A program made the translations under genes and the position numbers. Below, piece after piece: positions 17,336 to 25,314 of a stretch of DNA of 51,888 bases (its first letter is position 1; each line of letters begins with the position of its first letter). The DNA comes from Rhodobacter sp. GTDB lineage: Bacteria > Pseudomonadota > Alphaproteobacteria > Rhodobacterales > Rhodobacteraceae. A model generated the notes under the pieces. The model worked only from the letters and a program-made list of their open reading frames with translations. It was not told where the DNA came from and searched no databases. Location of the stretch: NCBI GenBank assembly GCA_020250445.1, contig JADCEF010000038.1, forward strand, positions 1 to 51,888. Direction: 5' to 3'.

Positions 17336-18628
17336 TCAATCTTCGGCAATCGGGGCACAGGACGCAGGGTCAAGGCTGTCTGGCCGCCCCGGCAGCGACA
17401 GCTGTGCCACCCGGGGGGCGGTCTGCGCCAGAACCCTGCCGTTCCGGATCACGGCAAGGCGGGTCGCTTTCAGGCGCACCGCCTCGATCGGGTCGCGCGC
17501 CTGCAGGACAACCATCGTCGCCTGCCCGCCGACCCGCAGTGTCGGGTCCGCCAGGCCCATCGCCCGCGCCCCGTTCACCGTGACAGAGGTAAAGGACCAG
17601 GCCATCGCCTCGCGCGAGGTCATGGGAACGGCATGAACCGCCATGTGGGCCACCTCCAGCATATCTGCCGAACCCAGCGGATACCACGGGTCCATCGTGC
17701 AATCCTGTCCCAGTGCCACATTCACGCCCGCAGCCCGCAGTTCGGCCACCCGGGTCAGACCGCGGCGACGCGGATAGGTGTCGGACCGGCCCTGAAGGGT
17801 CAGGTTGATCAACGGGTTTGGCACGATGTGCATACCCGCCTCGGCAATCAGCGGAATGAGCTTTGACGCATAGTAATTGTCCATCGAATGCATCGATGTG
17901 CAATGCGATCCCACGACACGCCCCTGCAGACCAAGGCGCACCGTCTCGGCCGCCAGGGTTTCGATGTGACGCGACATCGGGTCATCGCTTTCGTCACAAT
18001 GCAGATCGACCGGCAGACCCCGGTCGGCCGCAATCTCGCACAGGCGGCGCACCGATGCCGCGCCGTCCTGCATCGTCCGTTCGAAATGCGGAATACCGCC
18101 AACCACATCGACGCCCATGTCAAGGGCGCGCAGCAGATTTGCCTCGGCATTGGGGCTGCGGAACAGGCCATCCTGCGGAAAGGCGACAAGCTGAAGGTCG
18201 ATATAGGGCGCAACGCGCCTGCGAACCTCGATCAGGGCTTCGGTGGCGGTCAGACGGTCATCGCAGACATCCACATGCGTGCGGATCGCCAGAAGCCCCT
18301 GCGATACCGCCAGATCGCAATAGCGCAAGGCCCGCTCCATCACCGCGTCGACGGTCAGTAGCGGCTTCAGCTCTCCCCAAAGGGCGATGCCTTCCAACAA
18401 GGTCCCTGACCGGTTCAGGCGCGGCAGGCCCAGGCTGAGGGTGGCATCCATGTGGAAGTGCGGGTCGACGAAACAGGGCGCAACCAGCCGTCCGGCCGCC
18501 TCGATCATGCGGGCGGAAGCCGCGTCGATGCGGGGCGAAATCTCGACAATCCGACCGTTCAGGATGCCGATATCCACCGAATCCTTTCGGTCAGGCAAAC
18601 GACCGGCCCGTATGAGCAAATCCAGCAT
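17336..18628 (-). CDS. CodA-like amidohydrolase (cytosine deaminase family, altered active site)
   Basis: A 430-residue metal-dependent amidohydrolase clearly related to E. coli CodA along its whole length. Metal and catalytic residues are H57 and H59 (HFH), Q152 (FPQDG), H210 and E213 (HCDE), H242 (SHCTSMHS) and D309. The residue after the catalytic Asp, which is Asp314 in E. coli CodA and tunes substrate choice, is Cys310 here (GQDCTMDPW). The product may therefore be a deaminase or hydrolase for another base or cyclic amide. It is the first gene of a six-gene operon and has a candidate promoter at 18694-18721. Confidence 0.82.
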   Translation of the reverse strand: MLDLLIRAGRLPDRKDSVDIGILNGRIVEISPRIDAASARMIEAAGRLVAPCFVDPHFHMDATLSLGLPRLNRSGTLLEGIALWGELKPLLTVDAVMERALRYCDLAVSQGLLAIRTHVDVCDDRLTATEALIEVRRRVAPYIDLQLVAFPQDGLFRSPNAEANLLRALDMGVDVVGGIPHFERTMQDGAASVRRLCEIAADRGLPVDLHCDESDDPMSRHIETLAAETVRLGLQGRVVGSHCTSMHSMDNYYASKLIPLIAEAGMHIVPNPLINLTLQGRSDTYPRRRGLTRVAELRAAGVNVALGQDCTMDPWYPLGSADMLEVAHMAVHAVPMTSREAMAWSFTSVTVNGARAMGLADPTLRVGGQATMVVLQARDPIEAVRLKATRLAVIRNGRVLAQTAPRVAQLSLPGRPDSLDPASCAPIAED

Positions 18629-18693
18629 CCGGCACCCCCGGGCCGTCCGCTGCGCCGATCAGTCAGCCTTGGCGAACCCGCCCCTGACGATCA

Positions 18694-18721
18694 CTGTTAG
18701 CATGATTTACCTTTTGGTCAA
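18694..18721 (-). promoter_or_regulatory. Candidate promoter and overlapping palindrome upstream of the CodA-like operon
   Basis: On the minus strand TTGACC (18721-18716) and TAACAG (18699-18694) are separated by 16 bases, about 66 bases before the ATG. The -35 lies within an imperfect palindrome TTGACC-AAAA-GGTAAA (18721-18706), a plausible operator for a GntR-like repressor. No regulator gene is adjacent, so the binding protein is unknown. Confidence 0.45.
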
Positions 18722-19370
18722 TTTTTTCTTTCCCGGCCTGTCGTGAAGCCATGTCGGGCTGTCCCGGTCCTTCTGCGGAACGACCGTTTCCAGCCCGACC
18801 TCCCGGTCTTCCGCCGGTTCCGGGGCAGGCGACGGATCATGGCAGGGTCGGGCGACCGGCCTTGGTTCAGAAATGCCATGCGGGCATCGCGATACCCTGC
18901 CGCAGGACAGGCACATGCTGCGGCGCGTTCATCGCATCCGTCATCCGACGGAGAGGAACGTCAACCGACCCTGATCCGGGGGGCCACAGGTTGTGCAGAG
19001 TGCGCCGGACAGCGGCCCGAACAGCGCAGGCGGCCATCTGTACCGCGACCACCGTGCAATGGTTGAACCCGGTGCTGCCAAAGACGCGCGCGACCGGCGG
19101 GGTGAGCGCGGCCGCGCCGCCCCGGAACGGGGTGCGGCGCGCAATCTGCTGCCGGAATGTCCGCGGGGCGTGTCAGAACCTGACCACGCCCGAAAACCGC
19201 ATCGGCGCAATCACAAGCGCAAAGGGCCGGATGCCCCGCCGCGCGGCCATGCAAAGCGGTCTGCAGGGATTGGTCACAGGCCAAATCCTTCGCCATGCAA
19301 CCGATTCTTCCGGACAACCGGTCGCCTGACCCGCGCTGACGTTGATCCGGAATGCCTTTACCGAAAGCTG
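18722..19370. other. Non-coding stretch without recognised genes
   Basis: About 650 bases between the CodA-like operon promoter and repeat R1 copy A. Several short open frames exist on both strands, but none has a recognisable domain, a good ribosome-binding site or plausible composition. They read as high-GC chance frames or the remains of genes decayed past recognition. No tRNA or clear terminator was seen. Confidence 0.5.
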
Positions 19371-19746
19371 AACAGGGTGCTGAAAAAGCGCTGACCGCAG
19401 GGGCTGCCTGACCGCAAAGCGGGTACCTCTTCCGCCTGCGCGCGCTTTGTGCATCCTGGCAGGGGCCATCGCCCCTGCCACAGCGCCACGCTGATCCTTG
19501 TCCGGCCGGGGTCCAAAAAGCCCCCGGCCAGCGCCCGTCCCGCCCCCGGCGGGCGCTTCTTGCCCGCCGGGCCGGGCGCTGGCCGCTGTCGATGCGGGTT
19601 GCACCGGTCCTGGTGGCAGCGTCCCACGCGGGCGGGGGAAACGCGGGTCGCGTTTCCTGATCCCGCCCAAAGGGGCAAACCTTGTCCCCGGACCGGGAAG
19701 ATTTCCCGGAAGGCAGGCAGTCGGATTGCTTTTTCAGCAGCCTGTT
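19371..19746 (-). repeat. R1 repeat copy A, MITE-like, with terminal inverted repeats
   Basis: The 376-base element is bounded by AACAGGGTGCTGAAAAAGC (19371-19389) and, at 19728-19746, its reverse complement with one mismatch. The centre holds a strong hairpin with 12-bp arms (19526-19537 and 19573-19584) and a second pairing GGCGGGC/GCCCGCC inside it. It is related in inverse orientation to copies at 29692-29979 and 51014-51580. It abuts an IS3 transposase remnant on its right side. There is no credible coding capacity, so a non-autonomous mobile element is the simplest reading. Confidence 0.65.
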
Positions 19747-20024
19747 AAACGGTGGTCTGCGGAACGATCTCCTGAACGAGACCCTTTTCCCGTCCCGGCA
19801 TCACGCCCGCCGCCCGGCGCACGCACCACACCACCGAACGCCCCCACTCCCGGCCTCGGCCGGCAGACGCCAGCCGCGTTCGCACAAACCTTCGCCCCGC
19901 AACGGGGCCCGACGCTGTGCACCCCGCAAGGCTCTGCGCTAGCCCTCGTTGCCCAACACGCCCAACCGCGCAAGACTCCGTCCCGGAGTCTCGATCACGC
20001 TGAATGAAGTCTGGGGGAATGTCA
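19747..20024 (+). pseudogene. IS3-family transposase (OrfB) 3' remnant and right terminal repeat
   Basis: Starting just after repeat R1 the plus strand encodes NGGLRNDLLNETLF, the C-terminal part of the IS3-family DDE domain. After a frameshift near 19830 the frame GRQTPAAFAQTF continues to a TGA at 20005-20007. The sequence TGGGGGAATGTCA then ends at 20024; its reverse complement begins TGACATTCCCCC, as expected for ends of the IS51/IS407 group. The 5' part of the transposase is missing, so this is a dead fragment. The element truncates the ABC-ATPase remnant that follows. Confidence 0.7.
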
Positions 20025-20342
20025 GAGCTGAGATTCAGCCCGTCCAATCCGGCCGAATGGGATGAAAGGGACATTCTTCTGGGCGGTCGCCCCGTAACCA
20101 TAACCGATCCCGACGGGGCCGACCGGAATTCCCGGAACATCGTGCCGTTGCGGAATCTGGTCGGCGTGACAGAGCCTGCGGGCGCCGACACCTTTGTTGC
20201 GATGGAACCGGGTGGCAAGGACATTGTCGCCCGCATGCGGGCGGATCCCGCCGTCCGGTCGGGACAGGAATGTGATTTTGCGGTCAACATGGAAAAGGCC
20301 GTCGCTCTTGATCCCGGGACCGAAGAGATCATCAAGTCATGA
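20025..20342 (+). pseudogene. C-terminal remnant of a sugar ABC transporter ATPase
   Basis: About 105 codons with no Walker motifs. The tail (AGADTFVAMEPGGKDIVARM, then DPGTEEII) matches the TOBE-domain ending of MalK/UgpC-type ATPases. Everything upstream, including the nucleotide-binding domain, is missing, and the break point coincides with the IS3 end at 20024. The stop still overlaps the next start as ATGA (20339-20342), a fossil of operon coupling to the GMC oxidoreductase pseudogene. An open frame begins at an ATG at 20019 within the IS end, but a functional product is unlikely. Confidence 0.6.
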
Positions 20343-21054
20343 GCGATGCGGACGTCATCGTCATCGGGTCGGGGATGGGCGGCGCGACAGTGGCGGCGGC
20401 ACTTGCCGCCACCGGGCAGAGGATTGTGATCCCGGAGCGCGGCGCGCATCTGGTCCGGTCAGCGAAGGGCAGAAGCGACACGGCAATCTTCGCTGAGGGA
20501 TACTTCCGACCCTGCGAAGAATGGCCGGATGGCGAAGGCAGGCCGATCAACCCCGGCAATTCCTGTCACGCCGGTGCCAATTCGAAATGCCACCAGGCAG
20601 TCCAGGTGCGATGCCACCGCCCCGGATTGCCGCAAATTGGGTTGCGCGGCGCGCGGTGGACCTTTACGCCATGTCGGAAGACCTGCCCAACCCCGAAAGC
20701 CGCATCACCCTGAAGGACGGGCAAGTCATGCTGGACCGGAAGCGGTCGAACTGGGACGCACATCTTGCGCTGGTGCAGAAGCTGAAGGAAAAACTGTGGC
20801 TTGCGGATTATCCGGTCGTGCTGTCGCGCGCCTTTGACAGGCGTACGCCATCGCATCAATGCGGCACGGCACGCATGGGCCGCGATGCAGATTCAAGCGT
20901 GGTCGATCCCTTTTGCCGCAGCCATGACCACCCGAACCTTTTCATCTTCGATGCGTCGGTCCTGCCCACGTCTGCGGCGGTCAACCCGGCGCTGACCGTG
21001 GCGGCACTGGCGATCCGGGCCGCAAACCATATCGCACAGACAAGGCTTGCGTGA
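20339..21054 (+). pseudogene. GMC-family oxidoreductase with large internal deletion and frameshift
   Basis: The N-terminal FAD-binding motif is present (VIVIGSGMGGATVAAALAAT), followed by a recognisable but degraded NPGN and GANSK segment. Near 20625 the reading changes from frame 2 to frame 1, and roughly 300 residues of the usual 500-550 are absent. The C-terminal part is typical (LPNPESRITL, HQCGTARMG, DASVLPTSAAVNPALTVAALA). The total is about 238 codons. It directly precedes an intact GMC gene of a different subgroup, so it may have been replaced or lost after the IS3 insertion upstream. Confidence 0.8.
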
Positions 21055-21073
21055 CCCAAGGCAGGAGGGCCGG

Positions 21074-22669
21074 ATGGCCGAAGGATACGATTTCATCATC
21101 ATCGGCGGCGGCTCGGCCGGCTCGGTTCTGGCGGGGCGCCTGTCGGAAGACCCCGCAGCGCAGGTGCTGCTGCTGGAGGCCGGCGGCAGTGACCGACACC
21201 CCTTCTATCATCTGCCGGCAGGCTTTGCCAAAATGACCAAGGGCATCGGCAGTTGGGGGTGGGAGACGGTTGCCCAAAGACACATGCAGAACAAGGTGTT
21301 CCGCTATACGCAAGCCAAGGTCATCGGCGGCGGATCGGCGATCAATGCGCAGATCTACACCCGTGGGGCTGCGCAGGACTATGACGACTGGCGTCAGATG
21401 GGCTGTGCGGGCTGGGGCTATGACGACGTGCTGCCCTACTTCCGCAAGGCAGAGGATAATGAAACGCATGACAACAGGTTTCATGGCAGGGGCGGCCCGC
21501 TGGGCGTCAGCGAACCGCGCGCGCCCCTGCCCATCTGCGAGGCCTATTTCGCTGCGGCCGCCGCCTTGGGCATTCCACGCAACCCGGACGTCAACGGCGA
21601 AAAACAGGACGGCGTCTGCTATTACCAGCTGACCCAGCGCAACGGAAGGCGATCTTCCGCTGCGATGGCCTATGTCGCGCCCAATCGCCACCGCAAGAAC
21701 CTGACCGTCCGGCTGGGTGCGCAGGTGCGCCGGCTGGTCGTGGAGGGCGGCCGCGCGACCGGGGTGGAGCTTGTTGACGGACAGCGGCTGCACGCAAACG
21801 CCGAAGTCATTCTGGCGGCAGGTGCCATCGGATCACCGCGCCTGTTGCTGCTGTCCGGGATCGGGCCTGCTGACCATCTTTCGAAGCTGGGGATCAGGGT
21901 GATCCAGGATCAGCCGCAAGTCGGTGCGAATCTGCAAGATCATCTCGACCTGTACTGTATTGCCGAACTGTCCGGCCCCCACAGCTATGACCGCTATGGC
22001 AAGCCCTTATGGGCGGCGCTTGCCGGTCTGCGCTATCTTCTGGGCCGCAAGGGGCCGGTCGCCTCGTCGCTGTTCGAAACGGGGGGCTTCTGGTATGCGG
22101 ATCCCCAGGCAAGGTCACCGGACATCCAGCTTCACCTGGGCCTTGGCACCGGGATCGAGCATGGCGTGGTGTCGATGCCGCAGGGGGGGATCACACTCAA
22201 TTCCTGCTATCTGCGCCCAAGGTCGCGCGGATCGGTCCGGTTGCAAAGTGACGATCCGCAGAAAGCGCCGCTGATTGACCCCAACTACCTGCAGGATCCG
22301 CTTGACCGTGAAATGACCATTCGCGGGCTGAAGCTGACGCAGGAAATTCTGGCCCAGGCCCCCTTGAAGCCGTATATCCTGGCCCAGCGCCTTCCCGGCC
22401 CGCAGGTGCGCACGGACGACGACTATTTCAACTTCATCTGCCAGCATTCAAAGACATCGCACCATTGTGCCGGAACCTGCCGGATGGGGCCGGATGCGGG
22501 TTCCGTCGTGGATATTCGGCTGCGGTTCAACGGAATCGACCGGCTGCGCGTTGTCGACAATTCGGTCATGCCCACAGTCATCTCATCAAACACCAACGCG
22601 GCCGCAATCATGATCGGCGAAAAGGCATCCGACATGATCAAGGCGGACAACAGGATGGCACTGGCATGA
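21074..22669 (+). CDS. GMC-family FAD-dependent oxidoreductase (choline dehydrogenase-like)
   Basis: A 531-residue flavoprotein that probably oxidises an alcohol or sugar. The FAD motif GGGSAGSVLAGRLSED lies near residue 11, the second GMC signature GAIGSPRLLLLSGIG near residues 257-271, and the catalytic His is in HHCAGTCRMG with Asn in NTNAAAIMIG. The start at 21074 has a perfect AGGAGG at 21063-21068. The stop overlaps the ATG of the Dabb gene. Similarity to BetA is at family level only; no betaine-pathway partners are nearby, so choline is not a safe substrate call. Confidence 0.88.
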   Translation: MAEGYDFIIIGGGSAGSVLAGRLSEDPAAQVLLLEAGGSDRHPFYHLPAGFAKMTKGIGSWGWETVAQRHMQNKVFRYTQAKVIGGGSAINAQIYTRGAAQDYDDWRQMGCAGWGYDDVLPYFRKAEDNETHDNRFHGRGGPLGVSEPRAPLPICEAYFAAAAALGIPRNPDVNGEKQDGVCYYQLTQRNGRRSSAAMAYVAPNRHRKNLTVRLGAQVRRLVVEGGRATGVELVDGQRLHANAEVILAAGAIGSPRLLLLSGIGPADHLSKLGIRVIQDQPQVGANLQDHLDLYCIAELSGPHSYDRYGKPLWAALAGLRYLLGRKGPVASSLFETGGFWYADPQARSPDIQLHLGLGTGIEHGVVSMPQGGITLNSCYLRPRSRGSVRLQSDDPQKAPLIDPNYLQDPLDREMTIRGLKLTQEILAQAPLKPYILAQRLPGPQVRTDDDYFNFICQHSKTSHHCAGTCRMGPDAGSVVDIRLRFNGIDRLRVVDNSVMPTVISSNTNAAAIMIGEKASDMIKADNRMALA

Positions 22670-22980
22670 TCCGTCACATTGTCTTGATCCGCTTTCAACC
22701 CGGGCTTTCCGACCGGGACATCGCGGCCTTGTTCGCCGAACTTCATCAGATCAAGGGCAAGGTTCCCGGCCTGCTGTCGATCGTATCGGGAAAAAGCGAA
22801 AGCCCCGAGCAGATGGAGCGCGGCTATATGCACGGCTTTGTCGTGGATTTCACCGGTTGGGCAGCCTTGCAAGCCTATCAGGATCACCCCGAACATCGGG
22901 TTTTGGCGGCAAAACTGACGGCAGCAGCAATGGGGGGCAAGGATGGCATCCTGTGCTTCGATCTTGCCGTATCTGCCTGA
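22666..22980 (+). CDS. Dabb (stress-responsive A/B barrel) domain protein
   Basis: A 104-residue protein starting with MIRHIVLIRFQPG, the typical opening of the dimeric alpha-beta barrel Dabb family, and containing HGFVVDFTGWAALQAYQDHP. The start overlaps the GMC stop (ATGA). Bacterial Dabb proteins often accompany catabolic oxidoreductases, and the fold also supports olivetolic-acid-cyclase-type chemistry in plants. A small-molecule isomerase or lyase role beside the GMC enzyme is possible but unproven. Confidence 0.85.
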   Translation: MIRHIVLIRFQPGLSDRDIAALFAELHQIKGKVPGLLSIVSGKSESPEQMERGYMHGFVVDFTGWAALQAYQDHPEHRVLAAKLTAAAMGGKDGILCFDLAVSA

Positions 22981-23194
22981 GGGTGATGAACAGTGTCCCC
23001 GCTTGGACCGGTGGCTGGAAGGCAGGAAACTTGTCCGCAGGCCCCGTGCGGTCCGGCGCCCGGGGCAAAACGCCGCCTGTCCACACCGCCCGTTTCCGCA
23101 CAAGGGGCAGCGGCGCGACTTCGGCGTTTGACCACCACCCCTGCGCCCCGTGGTCTTTGCGCATCAGGCGACGCGGGTTTCTGCAATCAATGCG

Positions 23195-24224
23195 ATGGAT
23201 CCAGACCAGATGAACGTCAACCGCCGACCGACCATCATCGACGTGGCCAAGCGCGCAGGCATCTCGAAATCGACGGTCAGCCTTGTGCTGCAAAACAGCC
23301 CTGCGGTGCGCGAGGAAACCCGCGCCCTGGTGCGCAGGGCGATGGCTGAAATCGGCTATGTCTACAATCGCGCCGCCGCCAACATGCGAATGTCGAATGC
23401 CGGGCTGATTGGCCTTGTGATCAACGATCTGCGCAACCCGTTCTTCACCGAATTCGCCACATCGCTGCAAATGGCGCTGGCGGAGCGCGGCTATTCGACG
23501 GTTATCGCCAACACCGATGAAAGCCCGCAGTTGCAGGACCAGGTCGTAGGTTCGATGATTGAACATGGCGTGTCGGCGCTGATCATCTGCCCGGCCTATG
23601 GCGAGACCGCTGCAACCTTTGATGCCATCGCGCGCGGCGGCATTCCCACCATGCAGATGCGGCGCCGCGTGGATGAGCGGCTGGACCGGTTCCCGTTGAT
23701 TGCGCCCGACTACGTGACAGGCAGCCGCGAGGCGACGCAGCATCTCATAGCCGCCGGGGCGCGTCGCATCGCCTTTGTCCGGGGGGCTTGAAGGCCGGGC
23801 CGTGACCGAGGAACGCAAGGCGGGCTATCTGGATGTCCTAGCGCACATGGGGCTGGCGCCGATCATCATGACTGGCAAGGCCAGCCGCGCGTTCGGCCGC
23901 AGCGCCGCCCGCAAGCTGTTTTCCAACAACGCAGGCGTGGACGCGGCGGTGTGTTTCAATGACCTTGTCGCCCTGGGAATGGTTTCGGGCTGCCACGAGG
24001 TCGGATGGCGCGTCGGCCGGGATTTCCTGATCATGGGCTTTGACGACATCGAAGAGGTTGCCCAGGCTTATCCATCCCTGTCCTCCGTGCGCTGCGACAT
24101 TGCGGGGATCGGGGTGCAAGCCGCCCAGACGATTGTAGATTGGCTGGAAAACCACATCGCCCCCCCGCCCGAGACCCGAACCGCAGTCAGTCTGTCCATT
24201 CGCCAGTCAAGCGGACAGGGCTGA
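23195..24224 (+). pseudogene. LacI-family transcriptional regulator interrupted by a frameshift
   Basis: The first frame (to a TGA at 23788-23790) has the LacI helix-turn-helix PTIIDVAKRAGISKSTVSLV and the start of the sugar-binding domain (GLIGLVINDLRNPFFTE). The second frame continues seamlessly from GLEGRAVTEERKAGYLDVL to the C-terminal IMGFDDIEEVAQAYPSLSSV and a stop at 24224. The shift maps to a run of six G at 23781-23786; removing one G restores a single 342-codon gene. Both halves are otherwise well preserved, so this is a very recent mutation, a phase-variable tract or a sequencing error. The start could be 23195 or 23210. Confidence 0.82.
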
Positions 24225-24345
24225 AGGACATCTGCGGGACCATATTGGGTCTGATCGCCGCCATCGCAGCCGAAGACCGGGGGATGATCCGCCGCAACAC
24301 CGCCCGGGCGGCCTGGCCTGCCAGCCCCGGTGCGGTTGAGCGGCC

Positions 24346-25275
24346 TCATGTCAGCGGCGGGACAAAGGCTTTGGGCAGACGCGCGCCAAAGTGGCGGATC
24401 ACCTCAGCGGAAAATCCCTGTCCGGCGGTGACGGCCATTTCGGGCGTCTGCCTCAGCAGGCGGGCCGACAGATAGCCTGCGTTGAAGCCGTCTCCGGCCC
24501 CGGTGGTATCGCGGATGTCCCCGACCTTTGCGGTTGGCAGAACCCCGATCCTGCCATCTGACAGTACCGATACCGGCCCCGCCCCATCCTTGACCGCAAC
24601 TTCGGCAACACCTGCCGCGGCAAGGCGCGCCAGTGTCGCCTGGGGGGTCGTGTCGCCCCAGACCGCAGCCTCGTCGTCAAAGCTGGGCAGGGCAATGTCG
24701 GTCAAAGACAGGACCCGCAGAATGGTCTGCCGCACCTCGTCCATTGACGACCACAGCCTGGGGCGAAAGTTCGGGTCGAACGATACCTTCGCCCCGCCTG
24801 CCCTTGCCCGGGCCAGCGCTGCGAACAGGGTTTCGCGGTCATCCGGCGGCAGGATCGCCAGGGTGATGCCCGACAGATGGATCAGCCCCGCCCCGGCAAA
24901 GGCCCTATCCAGGGCGTCGGCGTCCGATGCCAAACCGCGCGCCGCCGAGGTGTCACGCCAGTAATGAAAGCTGCGCTCGACCCCGTTCAACTCGATCAGA
25001 TACAGCCCCATGTTGCGCAAGGGGTCGCGCGCGATTGCCGAAGCATCCAGGCCGTCCGCCACCACTTCCGCCACGAAAGCGTTGGAAATCCCGTCTGTGC
25101 CGACCCGGGTGGCAAAGCCGACCTTTGCGCGCCCCGCCAGAAGCTGCGCCATGTGCCAGGCGGTGTTGAAGGTATCGCCCGCAAAACCCCGCCGGTAGTG
25201 CCCCTTGCCGACGGGGGCCAATTCGACCATCGCCTCTCCCACGGCGATCACGGTCATCACATCAGGGTCAGGCAT
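24346..25275 (-). CDS. PfkB-family sugar kinase, 2-keto-3-deoxygluconate kinase-like
   Basis: A 309-residue ribokinase-fold enzyme. The opening VIAVGEAMVELAPVG and FAGDTFNTAWHMAQLLAG are typical of KdgK. The C-terminal PfkB signature is DTTGAGDGFNAGYLSARLL, with D (of GAGD) as catalytic base. KdgK phosphorylates 2-keto-3-deoxygluconate in hexuronate or Entner-Doudoroff-type routes. I choose the ATG at 25275; 25257 is also possible. No KDPG aldolase is nearby, and the gene is flanked by pseudogenes, suggesting a catabolic island that has lost parts. Confidence 0.8.
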   Translation of the reverse strand: MPDPDVMTVIAVGEAMVELAPVGKGHYRRGFAGDTFNTAWHMAQLLAGRAKVGFATRVGTDGISNAFVAEVVADGLDASAIARDPLRNMGLYLIELNGVERSFHYWRDTSAARGLASDADALDRAFAGAGLIHLSGITLAILPPDDRETLFAALARARAGGAKVSFDPNFRPRLWSSMDEVRQTILRVLSLTDIALPSFDDEAAVWGDTTPQATLARLAAAGVAEVAVKDGAGPVSVLSDGRIGVLPTAKVGDIRDTTGAGDGFNAGYLSARLLRQTPEMAVTAGQGFSAEVIRHFGARLPKAFVPPLT

Positions 25276-25314
25276 CGGACACCGCCCTGCGGTCCGGATC
25301 AACCATCGCGCTGG

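Noticed and set aside
18751-19329. Open frame of 192 codons in the region after the CodA-like operon
   Set aside because: Cys/Arg-rich composition with no family resemblance and no ribosome-binding site; probably a chance frame.
19173-19670. Reading frames inside R1 repeats, which give similar short peptides in all copies (for example ending SALFQHP)
   Set aside because: The similarity follows from DNA-level repeat identity and the hairpin sequence. The frames have no good starts and are broken differently in each copy.
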